A stretch of 31,635 nucleotides of DNA from a virus, in IMG/VR virus record IMGVR_UViG_3300037070_004394, positions 1 through 31,635 of that record, one strand, 5' to 3'. This document shows, piece after piece, positions 1 to 6,619 of the stretch (positions within the stretch are counted from its first letter, which is position 1; every line of letters starts with the position of its first letter). The notes beneath the pieces are model-generated. The model did not search any database. It was not told where the DNA came from and was given only the letters and a program-made list of their open reading frames with translations. The translations under genes were made by a program, and so were the position numbers.

Positions 1-19
1 AGAGAGATGAAGCAGCCAT
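1..19 (-). CDS. Start of a further gene, cut by the window edge
   Basis: Only six codons (M-A-A-S-S-L) lie inside the window. An ATG at 19-17 follows an AAAGGA ribosome-binding sequence at a normal distance. It starts 18 bases after the stop of the preceding minus-strand gene, which matches the spacing of the other genes in this late operon. The product cannot be judged. Confidence 0.4.
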
Positions 20-37
20 TGGATGCGTCCTTTCGAG

Positions 38-505
38 TTACGGAACGATTGCGACGTTCACGAGGTTGCGCCCGTCGTCAAAGCGAAGCTGACCGTAGCC
101 CTGCGACGGTGAAGGGGCTCCAGCAGAAACTGACACCCACTTAGGGGTGGTGACGGAACAAACAGTCCCGTCTGAAACGGTGATGATGGCATCAAGCAGG
201 AAGGCGCCGCCTGCGGTGACGGGGCCGAGCCCCGGAGTCTGCGGCAGCAGGAAAACGACCTCCATCGGCACATAGAGCGTGCCGGAGGTTGCTGCCACCG
301 TCTTCGTCCGACCGATGGGGAAGGCTACTTCCGGCGCGAAGACAGCGGGCTGCTTCGCCGCACTAGGGCCCGATGGCGTTACCACCGGCTGAACCGTGGA
401 AACCGTGACGTCTGAACCGCCCGTGTTGGCAATGAGCAACATCGCCGTCACCGGTCGCCCGGCGATGACGTTGCTCGGGACTGTCATCGTTGCGCTCATC
501 GCCAT
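38..505 (-). CDS. Small beta-rich virion candidate, paralogue A
   Basis: This 155-residue protein is rich in Val, Thr, Ser, Gly, Ala and Pro and has no charged clusters, signal peptide or membrane segment. The N-terminal half carries a G-R-P-V-T-A stretch, then A-N-T-G-G-S-D-V-T-V and Q-P-V-V-T-P. The next gene upstream (515-904) has the same layout, so the two look like tandem duplicates. The pattern of alternating hydrophobic residues with N-x-G-G-S resembles Ig-like or CARDB-like beta sandwiches, which tailed phages often use as head decoration or tail domains. An AAGGA sequence precedes the ATG. It lies downstream of the capsid gene in the late operon, which supports a virion role. The function is inferred; no specific family was recognised. 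Confidence 0.75.
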   Translation of the reverse strand: MAMSATMTVPSNVIAGRPVTAMLLIANTGGSDVTVSTVQPVVTPSGPSAAKQPAVFAPEVAFPIGRTKTVAATSGTLYVPMEVVFLLPQTPGLGPVTAGGAFLLDAIITVSDGTVCSVTTPKWVSVSAGAPSPSQGYGQLRFDDGRNLVNVAIVP

Positions 506-514
506 GGGGAGTCC

Positions 515-904
515 TTAGGGAATCGGGTCAGACGCGGTGAGGGTGGTGGAGGTGGCGTCAGTCACCGCACCGTCCGAGGTGTAGACGGTGGCCCCAACGT
601 CGTAGACCTGGGAGGCGGGCATCGCCAGGCCGTACCCAGACGTTGGAGTGTTGGCGATGATGTCGTAAGCAAAGACGGTCGAGCCGCTCGCCGCCACGGA
701 CACCGTTGCTCCCGGGCCCAGCGCAACGACGCCTTGCGCGACGGAGGTTGTTTCCTTCGTCGAGTTTTGGGGGCTCATCATCGGCCGAATGGCCGTGACG
801 TTGACCGCCGAGCCGCCAGAGTTGGAGACGGTCAGCGCGACCGCCACCCGCTGGCCCGTGGTGGCCGTGGCTGAACTCAGGGCAACGCTTGCGGTGATGG
901 CCAT
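515..904 (-). CDS. Small beta-rich virion candidate, paralogue B
   Basis: The 129-residue product is almost entirely small and beta-branched residues, with no Cys and no predicted membrane segment. Its motif order (G-Q-R-V-A-V, S-N-S-G-G-S-A-V-N-V, R-P-M-M-S-P) matches that of the neighbouring 155-residue protein, so it is probably a tandem duplicate with an Ig/CARDB-like beta-sandwich fold. It starts three bases after the stop of the upstream gene and ends ten bases before the next, so all three small genes are co-transcribed. Its place after the major capsid gene suggests head decoration, head-tail joining or tail use. The role is inference only. Confidence 0.75.
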   Translation of the reverse strand: MAITASVALSSATATTGQRVAVALTVSNSGGSAVNVTAIRPMMSPQNSTKETTSVAQGVVALGPGATVSVAASGSTVFAYDIIANTPTSGYGLAMPASQVYDVGATVYTSDGAVTDATSTTLTASDPIP

Positions 905-907
905 GGT

Positions 908-1363
908 CTAGACGCTCGCGCTGTTCTGGAGGGTGAACCGGAGATCAATCTTGTCGCCGCTGGCTGGGTCTGCTGGCGTGCCAGGAGTGCTGTAGATGAC
1001 CAGGAGAATAGTGGGCGCGCTGTTGCTCGTGACATCGGTGGTGGCGTCCACTGCGGCGCCCCCAACGGTGGCCACGCCGCTCGCGGCGGTCGTCGAGAAC
1101 CTGACCCCCAGGAGCCGCTGGTAGCTGTCCTGAAGGACGACGGTCCATGCCCCTGTGCCGGTCCTGGTCACCGTCTTGATGCCCTGGGCCCCAACTGCGT
1201 ACGAGCCCGCCCCAGTCGTCGCCGCACTGGTGTAGGTGCGCGTGGCGGGGTTCCACTTCTGGAGCGTGACGGCCCCGCCGCCGGCAACAGAGACGCGGCA
1301 GAAGAGCTGGACGAGCCCCTTCTCGAGCGAGCTCTGGAATTGCTGGAAGTCTCTGTTTGCCAT
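908..1363 (-). CDS. Phage structural protein candidate downstream of capsid
   Basis: This 151-residue protein opens with a short polar helix (M-A-N-R-D-F-Q-Q-F-Q) and then becomes a Gly/Ala/Thr/Val-rich beta protein without Cys clusters or membrane segments. An AAGGGA sequence lies ahead of the ATG. The gene follows the major capsid gene by 12 bases and is co-oriented with it. This position and composition fit a minor head or tail protein, but I recognise no family. A beta-rich decoration protein is one alternative. Confidence 0.75.
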   Translation of the reverse strand: MANRDFQQFQSSLEKGLVQLFCRVSVAGGGAVTLQKWNPATRTYTSAATTGAGSYAVGAQGIKTVTRTGTGAWTVVLQDSYQRLLGVRFSTTAASGVATVGGAAVDATTDVTSNSAPTILLVIYSTPGTPADPASGDKIDLRFTLQNSASV

Positions 1364-1375
1364 GGTCTGGGTCCC

Positions 1376-2602
1376 TTACGCCGACAGGATGGTCTGCCCG
1401 TTTTTCCCGGGAGCGCTGCAGCCGAGGTTCGCGTAGTAGGCGACCCGGACTTCGCCTGCGTCTGCGTTGTAGACGCGGAGCATGTCGAGCCCGTCCCCGT
1501 ACTTGAGAATCTTCGGGACCTGGCCGAGCGAGTAGAGCTTCCAGGTGTTCAGCTTCAGCATGAAGCCGCGGGCGGCCTGAGTGCTTCGGTCGGCAACGAC
1601 CTTGATGACCGAACGGGCGCCGTGGATGGTGACGCCCTGGAAGGACAGGTCGGCGGGGCCCTTGAGGTCCACGTACTGGACCTTGGCGCCGAGCGCCTTC
1701 ACCAGCGCCGCGTAGCTTCCGAAGTTGGTCCCGAAGTGGTCCGGGGAGCTGCCTTCGCGGGCCAGAATCATCGTGTGGTCGACCAGTGCCTCTTCGATGG
1801 ACTGTGCCGAACCGTCGTAGGACAGGCCGTAGAGGCGGGAGTCCGTGGAGCGATTCACGCCGTAGAAGTTGTCCGAGCTTGTCGGTGCCGTGGTGGGCAG
1901 CCATGCCGGGAAGCCGGCGAGCTTTCCGTTGTTGTCGCCCTGGACGAGCAGCGAGTCACCGGCGGTCCAGCCCGAAGGCGAACCGGCCGAACCACCGAGG
2001 CCCGATGAGGCAACGGTGATGGTCCCGCTCATTACGTTCCGGGCAATGACGTACCCAAGCGCGGCCCGGGGAGTCCCGCCGGAGGTGGCGTTGGCCTGAA
2101 GGGTCTGGTTTACGCCGAACTGTGAGACGTCGGCCGGGTTCGACAGCGTAATCACGCCGGAGGTGATGCCGCCGGTGGCGATGACGCCGATGGTTCCGGT
2201 CCCGTCCCGTAGAAGCGCAGAGGCCGCCGAGATGGAACAGCCCTGGATGGCGCCGTCGATCATCATCGTCGAGAAGCGGATGAAGGAGCCCTTGTCGCTC
2301 GAGGCTGCCTCCATCGTCTGGTTGTCGATGGTGGCGACGTCGTAGTCCGTCTTCCGGGTCAGCATGAACTCGGCGAGGAGCGCCGGAGTCTGGTTGCCCT
2401 GGGCGTTGGAGAAGGTCGCCGACCGGCCCTGGTTCACCTCGTACTGAATGGGGATCGGGATGTACTTCCCGCCGGCTTCCGTCTCTTTTGGGACGAGGGC
2501 CAACATCGGGTTCTCGTCGTAGGCCAAGTTGTCGACCTTCTGGCCGTCGTACCACTCTTTAAGGGCCGCATTTCCGGCGGGCAAGTCGAGATAGGCGCTC
2601 AT
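1376..2602 (-). CDS. Major capsid protein
   Basis: The 408-residue product follows the scaffold gene and has the size and feel of an HK97-fold major capsid protein. It has an N-terminal helical segment with a K-x-W-Y-D motif, a K-Y-I-P-I-P beta strand followed by a G-R-S-A-T-F loop, an A-D-F/D-Y-D-V type middle and a Gly/Ala-rich centre. The N-P-M-L-A-L-V-P-K-E sequence near residue 32 resembles the N-terminal region of coat proteins in phages with a separate scaffold. The sequence before the ATG is only a weak ribosome-binding match, and a 52-base gap with a small hairpin separates it from the scaffold stop. The HK97 fold is inferred from context and composition. Confidence 0.88.
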   Translation of the reverse strand: MSAYLDLPAGNAALKEWYDGQKVDNLAYDENPMLALVPKETEAGGKYIPIPIQYEVNQGRSATFSNAQGNQTPALLAEFMLTRKTDYDVATIDNQTMEAASSDKGSFIRFSTMMIDGAIQGCSISAASALLRDGTGTIGVIATGGITSGVITLSNPADVSQFGVNQTLQANATSGGTPRAALGYVIARNVMSGTITVASSGLGGSAGSPSGWTAGDSLLVQGDNNGKLAGFPAWLPTTAPTSSDNFYGVNRSTDSRLYGLSYDGSAQSIEEALVDHTMILAREGSSPDHFGTNFGSYAALVKALGAKVQYVDLKGPADLSFQGVTIHGARSVIKVVADRSTQAARGFMLKLNTWKLYSLGQVPKILKYGDGLDMLRVYNADAGEVRVAYYANLGCSAPGKNGQTILSA

Positions 2603-2617
2603 GTGTCAACCCCATGT

Positions 2618-2631
2618 GGCGCCGTAGCGCC
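2618..2631 (-). other. UACG-tetraloop hairpin ahead of the capsid gene
   Basis: Read on the minus strand, the scaffold-capsid gap contains GGCGC-TACG-GCGCC, a perfect 5-bp stem capped by a UNCG-class tetraloop closed by C-G. It sits about 15 bases upstream of the capsid ATG in the longest intergenic gap of the head operon. No T-run follows, so it does not look like an intrinsic terminator. An mRNA-stabilising or processing role for the abundant capsid message is inference. Confidence 0.45.
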
Positions 2632-2654
2632 TGCAGCGAAACTTGTTGGTTGTC

Positions 2655-3515
2655 CTAGGACGCTCGGTGCGCCTGGACTGCGTCCATGGCGGCCAGGGCC
2701 CTGCGTCGCCTCTCCGCGTCGTCTACCGGCGGAGGCTTGGCGGCGGGGGTGCTGCCCGTCATGTCGTTGCTCAACGTGCGTCGTTGCAGGGGGTCGTTTC
2801 GCTTGTCGGCTGAAACTGGCGCAGCCGGCGCCTTGCCCAACTTCTTTGACTTCCCGGCCGCTTCCTCGAGCTGCTTCTCGATGGCGTCGGCCGCATCCTT
2901 CGGGGTGATGAGCTTCTGAGTTTTCGCGAACTCGCTCTGAATCTTCGCTGTCACCCGGTCGTGAACTTCAAAATGGTTGATGAGCTCGTAGGCGTCCGCT
3001 TGCTGCCTCACGAAGTCGTGCACTTCGTCCTTCCACGCATGAAAGGACTGCTCCGACTCGCGCAGGACCTGGGCCTTCTGCTCCTCGAGTTGCTTGCGGC
3101 CGGCCTCCTCGTGCTTCTTCTCGAGGGCGGCAATCTTCGCATCCATCGCTTCACCCAGGAGCTCGGGAGTTACCTTCCCGCCCGAAAGCCGGAGCTCGGT
3201 CATCTTGTCGTACCAGTCGTCCCCGTATTCCTTCTTCAGGAAGCTGACTGGGTCCCTCTTGGAGTTGGCCCGAGCGGACTTCCATTCCTCAAATTCAGCC
3301 TTCTCCGCCTTGAAGGCTTCGGCCTTCTGGGAGAGGTCGTGCGCCTTGAGGGCCAGGCCGCGCTCGCGCTTCGCCATCAGCGCGAAGCCCTTCTTCACTT
3401 GAGCGTCTTCGCCGCCCTGCGCGACTGGGGCTGCTGTCTCCACCGGAGCGGGCGACGCGGGGGCCGCACCGTTCGTCACGGGGGCGGCTGCAGGAGTCGA
3501 AGCGGCGAGAGTCAC
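2655..3515 (-). CDS. Capsid scaffolding protein
   Basis: The 286-residue product lies between portal and capsid genes, the usual scaffold position. An Ala/Pro-rich N-terminus is followed by a long charged, heptad-like region rich in Lys, Glu, Ala and Gln (roughly residues 40-230) that should form coiled-coil helices, and it ends in a basic R-R-R-R-A-L-A-A-M segment. Scaffold proteins usually have such a helical body and a basic C-terminus that contacts the coat protein. It starts with GTG overlapping the portal stop by four bases (GTGA). No protease motif was seen, so cleavage by an embedded protease is not supported. Confidence 0.85.
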   Translation of the reverse strand: MTLAASTPAAAPVTNGAAPASPAPVETAAPVAQGGEDAQVKKGFALMAKRERGLALKAHDLSQKAEAFKAEKAEFEEWKSARANSKRDPVSFLKKEYGDDWYDKMTELRLSGGKVTPELLGEAMDAKIAALEKKHEEAGRKQLEEQKAQVLRESEQSFHAWKDEVHDFVRQQADAYELINHFEVHDRVTAKIQSEFAKTQKLITPKDAADAIEKQLEEAAGKSKKLGKAPAAPVSADKRNDPLQRRTLSNDMTGSTPAAKPPPVDDAERRRRALAAMDAVQAHRAS

Positions 3516-5245
3516 GCGGCTGGAGCCAATCCCGGAACGTTCTGAATCAAATCAGAAGTCGGTGGAGGGGCGGCCTGAGCCTGGGGTCCTTCCGCAACCG
3601 GCGCGGGACTCGGGGAGGTCGCCATCGAAAGCAGCGTGTCAACCTGAGTCGAAAAACAGCGTAGCAGTTCCATACGCTCAGGTTCAAGCGCCTGCATTCG
3701 GCCGAGCGCGAGGTATTCGAGGACGAGCTCCTTCGCGAGGTCCAAGTCGTCCGTCGGCTCGGGAGGCGAGTACTCCCCCTCATCAACAATCGCGTCGAGC
3801 ACCGATGTGAGTAGGTCCTCCGCCGCGTTCTGGAGCCCCTCCACCTGCTCCAGATCCGGGAAGTCCAGCAGGCGTTTCCCTTGGCGAGGGGAGAGCATCC
3901 CTGCCTGGATGTACTCCTGGACCGTCTCGAGCCGTCCCGCGGGGTCGCTTGGGAGCTTCGACACCGGGAAGCACTGCATCACGTACTCGTCGGCCTCGAG
4001 GTCGATATCCCCCCAGTCCATCTTCCGGAGGAACTTCTTCCCCGGGACCGTCACCTCGTAAGTCCCGCCGTTCTCCGCGGCGATGTCCTTGGCGGTGGCG
4101 ATCGCCATCTTGGCCAGGTCCAGGTACAGCTTGTCGTTGTAGCGGCCGATAGTGCGGAAGCGGTCCGAGTCGTTGTCCTTGTAGGCGCGAATGGCCTTCC
4201 CGGAGTCGAGACCTTCCGGTTTCTTCGCCGCGGCTGCGAGCTGGGACACGCCGCCCTGCTGATATGCGCGCTCAATCAGGGTCGAGAGGTGGCCGTAGTA
4301 CTCCGGCGGAACCACCTGGGGGACGTAGAACGTCGGCGGCTGACCCGTGTAGTTAACGATGGCGCCGATGTCGTTGTTGATGTGCTCCTTGACGATTTTC
4401 GAGCCGTTCTGCAGAAAAACTTTGAACGTCCCGGCCAGGTGCATGCTGCGCTGGATGAGGAAGAGAAGTTTGTTTACCTCGAGCTGGATGTTCTGCAGCT
4501 GCTCGGCGAGGCCCTGGCTCCAGAAACCGAGCGGGCGAGGGCACCAACTGAAGCGGGCGAACGGGAAGAAGTCGTGATTCCACGGCTCCATTGGCGTGAG
4601 CGCGGCACCGTCCACCGTGATGATGTGCTTCCCATCCTTCGCGCCGGGGAATGAGGGCAGGTGCCAGGACTCTCGAACGGCGACCATGTCTGAAATGTTG
4701 GCGATGTTGCCGATGTCCTGGGCGCTGGGTGGGTTGGCGGACCCGATTGCTGACGCCTTGCCCGGGAAGTAGCCGGCGAGCTCGCCCCGGTCGATATTCT
4801 TTACTCGGTGCATCTGCCTGGGGAAGCCGTACATCGCCTCCACCTCGTCCACCCAGAGCTCTGCAGCCATCACGCGCTCGAAGGCCACGCGCTGGTGTTT
4901 GGCGAAGACGTGGATGACGCCATCCCCGCCGATGCATCCATCCCGGAAGGTCATGCCGCCCAGGTCGTAGGCGTTGTTCTCGTAGAAGATGCCGTCGACG
5001 AATTGGTTGAGCTTCTTTGCCTTCCGCTGCTCTCTCGAGGTGCCGCCGGAGGTGAGGAAGTAGGGCTTGGGCTTATTCTCCGCGACGTTCGCGCCAACGG
5101 TGTCGATGACGGACTGAACGACGTTGTAGGTGACGCGCTCGCGCACCGCGTTCTTGATGGCGTTCACCTTCGTCTGGTTGGCGCCGGAGATGCCGAAAAG
5201 GGTGTTGTTGCCGTAGAGGCGGGTCGAGATGACCTGCTGAGTCAT
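3512..5245 (-). CDS. Portal protein (frame continues upstream of first ATG)
   Basis: This 577-residue portion is a podovirus/siphovirus-type portal, the dodecameric ring through which DNA enters and leaves the head. Seen features include an R-L-Y-G-N segment near the start, a V-Q-S-V-I-D-T helix, the W-x-D-E acidic motif near residue 131, a D-S-G-K-A-I-R stretch near residue 348 and a long C-terminal helical region. The gene sits between TerL-linked small genes and the scaffold. The first in-frame ATG is at 5245, but the same frame stays open to 5431 and encodes typical portal N-terminal residues (R-W-W-T-L-S-G-T-E-A-A). The true N-terminus is therefore probably longer; see the separate entry for 5246-5415. 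Confidence 0.93.
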   Translation of the reverse strand: MTQQVISTRLYGNNTLFGISGANQTKVNAIKNAVRERVTYNVVQSVIDTVGANVAENKPKPYFLTSGGTSREQRKAKKLNQFVDGIFYENNAYDLGGMTFRDGCIGGDGVIHVFAKHQRVAFERVMAAELWVDEVEAMYGFPRQMHRVKNIDRGELAGYFPGKASAIGSANPPSAQDIGNIANISDMVAVRESWHLPSFPGAKDGKHIITVDGAALTPMEPWNHDFFPFARFSWCPRPLGFWSQGLAEQLQNIQLEVNKLLFLIQRSMHLAGTFKVFLQNGSKIVKEHINNDIGAIVNYTGQPPTFYVPQVVPPEYYGHLSTLIERAYQQGGVSQLAAAAKKPEGLDSGKAIRAYKDNDSDRFRTIGRYNDKLYLDLAKMAIATAKDIAAENGGTYEVTVPGKKFLRKMDWGDIDLEADEYVMQCFPVSKLPSDPAGRLETVQEYIQAGMLSPRQGKRLLDFPDLEQVEGLQNAAEDLLTSVLDAIVDEGEYSPPEPTDDLDLAKELVLEYLALGRMQALEPERMELLRCFSTQVDTLLSMATSPSPAPVAEGPQAQAAPPPTSDLIQNVPGLAPAA

Positions 5246-5415
5246 CCGCGCCGTTTGGTTCTGCTGAAGGAAGGTGACCGCGGCCTGGATGGCCTGAGCC
5301 GCCTCTGTGCCGGAAAGGGTCCACCAGCGACGCTCTTTCGGCGCCTGGCTGGCGTTGGGGGGCCCGTTGGAGCCGAAGGAGCGGTAGTCGATGGAGCCTA
5401 TGGCGACATGAGCAT
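5246..5415 (-). other. Portal N-terminal extension lacking an in-frame start
   Basis: The portal frame continues upstream of 5245 with codons for I-G-S-I-D-Y-R-S-F-G and R-R-W-W-T-L-S-G-T-E, then a helix ending in Q-N-Q-T-A-R. That pattern is expected at a portal N-terminus. No ATG, GTG or TTG exists in this frame before the TAA at 5434-5432. Two ATGs at 5415 and 5409 exist in another frame; the second has GGAAAG at ideal spacing but reads M-S-P-stop. Moving back one base at that point would give M-S-P-I-G-S-I-D and join the portal frame. A one-base sequence error, a recoding event or a non-standard start are all possible. Confidence 0.6.
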
Positions 5416-5431
5416 CTTTCCGTGACCGTCC

Positions 5432-5698
5432 TTAAGGGTCGTGCCGGGCGTCGTTCATCGGCCCGCATCCATCCGAGCTACAGCCGCGCAAGCATAGCCC
5501 ATCGCCGGAGTGTTCCGTAAGCGTGTGCCCACAGGTGCACTGGCCTTCGCCGTTCTCATCTCCGAACGGGCCCTGCTTCGCCTCTGGGGCGGCGACGTCC
5601 AGGAAGGCGACCGGGTGGAGCTCAACCTCGAAGTCCGCCGTCTTCACCTTCAGGGCTTTGTGCTTCGCCATCAGCTCGAGCAGGTCGGGGAGGGTCAC
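5432..5698 (-). CDS. Small zinc-ribbon protein (88 aa)
   Basis: The GTG at 5698 overlaps the upstream stop as GTGA and yields 88 residues beginning V-T-L-P-D-L-L-E-L-M. The N-terminal third looks helical then beta. The C-terminal third has a cysteine cluster (Q-C-T-C-G-H, L-C-L-R-G-C and D-G-C-G) with a His that could bind one zinc ion. A longer frame reaching 5842 is an overlap with the neighbouring gene in another frame and is not used. It lies directly before the portal gene, so it is expressed with the packaging module. The role is unknown; DNA binding or head-assembly accessory function are both possible. Confidence 0.75.
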   Translation of the reverse strand: MTLPDLLELMAKHKALKVKTADFEVELHPVAFLDVAAPEAKQGPFGDENGEGQCTCGHTLTEHSGDGLCLRGCSSDGCGPMNDARHDP

Positions 5699-5877
5699 GC
5701 TTCCGCCTTCTCTGGGGTCATCTGGGCATCGGCCCATTTCACGCACGCCCAGCAGATGAGCCGGCGCGTCGTGTTGGGGTGGCCGTCCAGCCTGGCCGGT
5801 ACGCCCTTCAAGTCGCGCCGTTGCTTGCGGCAGGAGACGCACAGCTTCGCGTCCGGGGACTGAATCAGGTCACTCAT
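5695..5877 (-). CDS. 60-residue Cys4 zinc-finger protein
   Basis: The product contains C-V-S-C near residue 13 and C-W-A-C near residue 42, separated by a basic stretch (K-Q-R-R-D-L-K). This is a classic Cys4 arrangement for a single structural zinc. The ATG lies inside the last codons of the preceding gene (8-base overlap) and its stop overlaps the next start. It sits between terminase and portal genes. The fold resembles HNH-associated or transcription-factor zinc fingers, but no catalytic His motif is present, so binding rather than cutting is more likely. Confidence 0.75.
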   Translation of the reverse strand: MSDLIQSPDAKLCVSCRKQRRDLKGVPARLDGHPNTTRRLICWACVKWADAQMTPEKAEA

Positions 5878-6052
5878 CGGCGCTCTTCCCGAAGATGCGA
5901 TCCCAGCCTTCTTTGAACGCCTGGCTGTTGCCCTTCTCGCCGTCGCCGCGGATGAACTGGCGCATCAGCTGGTTCTTCTGATGGCGCTCCGTCGGGGTGA
6001 GGCCCAGGTCTCTGCCTTCTTTTCGGATGGTGGCGCTACGTGTGTTTTTCAC
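5870..6052 (-). CDS. Small basic protein between terminase and portal
   Basis: From a GTG at 6052 the product is 60 residues, basic at the N-terminus (V-K-N-T-R-S-A-T-I-R-K) and helical throughout (L-T-P-T-E-R-H-Q-K-N-Q-L-M-R-Q-F), ending in a W-D-R-I-F-G motif. A TTG at 6097 would give 75 residues but overlaps the previous gene by 62 bases. Neither start has a clear ribosome-binding site, and I favour the GTG because the overlap (17 bases) is closer to neighbouring junctions. No family is recognised. A small nucleic-acid-binding role would fit the charge. Confidence 0.6.
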   Translation of the reverse strand: MKNTRSATIRKEGRDLGLTPTERHQKNQLMRQFIRGDGEKGNSQAFKEGWDRIFGKSADE

Positions 6053-6275
6053 CCATGAAATCGCTCTCGGTGGCCGTCCCTGTCGGTGATGCGTCAATGA
6101 TCGACGGAATCTTACCTCCCTTGTAGTGGAGGACCGGGCCCATGCTCGTGTTCACCCTCTCGGTCTTTCCGCACATGCAGCGATCGGCGAGCCAGGTGCA
6201 GACGTCCCCACAGGCTCCGCACTTCCACCGCGTGTCCGGGCCGGGGACAAACGAGGAGGTGTTCGGAAAGCTCAC
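6036..6275 (-). CDS. Zinc-ribbon miniprotein (79 aa)
   Basis: A GTG overlapping the upstream stop by four bases begins a 79-residue protein. A tight W-K-C-G-A-C-G motif near residues 18-24 is followed by R-C-M-C-G-K at about residues 32-37, giving four Cys ligands in about 17 residues. The C-terminal half (S-M-G-P-V-L-H-Y-K-G-G-K-I-P) looks beta-rich. This is the third small zinc-binding gene in the terminase-portal interval. The zinc ribbon resembles those that bind nucleic acid or partner proteins. The actual partner is unknown. Confidence 0.72.
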   Translation of the reverse strand: MSFPNTSSFVPGPDTRWKCGACGDVCTWLADRCMCGKTERVNTSMGPVLHYKGGKIPSIIDASPTGTATESDFMGEKHT

Positions 6276-6619
6276 GCCCCTGCCTCCATGTCCGCCTCGA
6301 GCTCTTCCCGCATCCGCGCCTTGTCGTCGAATTGGGCGAGGAGGGCGGCTTTCTTGGCTTGCTCTTCTGGGCTCAGGACGAGAGCCGACTTGGGGCGCTC
6401 GAAGAATGGGTTCTTCGGATAGTACGCGGGTTCAGGCGGCACATACGGAGGTGCTCCCGTCACCTCCCGAGTCAGCGAGCCGAACCGCCCAATCTGCTGA
6501 GCGAGCCCCTCGAGCGAGTCATTGAGGTAGCCCAGGCTCGAGGTGAGGTCCGCCACCTGGCCCCGGATAGCGGAGACCGCGTCCGGCATATCGATGCGTC
6601 GTCGTCTTTTCACAGCCAT
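6272..6619 (-). CDS. Hypothetical protein after TerL
   Basis: The 115-residue product starts with a run of basic residues (K-R-R-R-R), then a helix with heptad spacing (about residues 15-50), then a Pro/Tyr-rich linker (P-P-Y-V-P-P-E-P-A-Y-Y-P-K-N-P-F-F) and a charged C-terminal helix. The ATG overlaps the terminase stop by ten bases and has GGAGG seven bases upstream. A linker of this kind may be a docking peptide. The position suggests a packaging or head accessory protein, but no homologous family was recognised. Confidence 0.7.
   Translation of the reverse strand: MAVKRRRRIDMPDAVSAIRGQVADLTSSLGYLNDSLEGLAQQIGRFGSLTREVTGAPPYVPPEPAYYPKNPFFERPKSALVLSPEEQAKKAALLAQFDDKARMREELEADMEAGA

Noticed and set aside
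945-1904. A 319-codon minus-strand open frame over the structural genes
   Set aside because: It is Arg/Gly/Pro-rich, runs across two genes in another frame and has no ribosome-binding site. It is a by-product of high GC.
1340-2008. Plus-strand open frame of 222 codons opposite the capsid gene
   Set aside because: The reverse strand holds a convincing capsid gene; this frame has no start signal and unnatural composition.
3881-4654. Plus-strand open frame of 257 codons opposite the portal gene
   Set aside because: It mirrors portal codons and has no supporting motif or ribosome-binding site.
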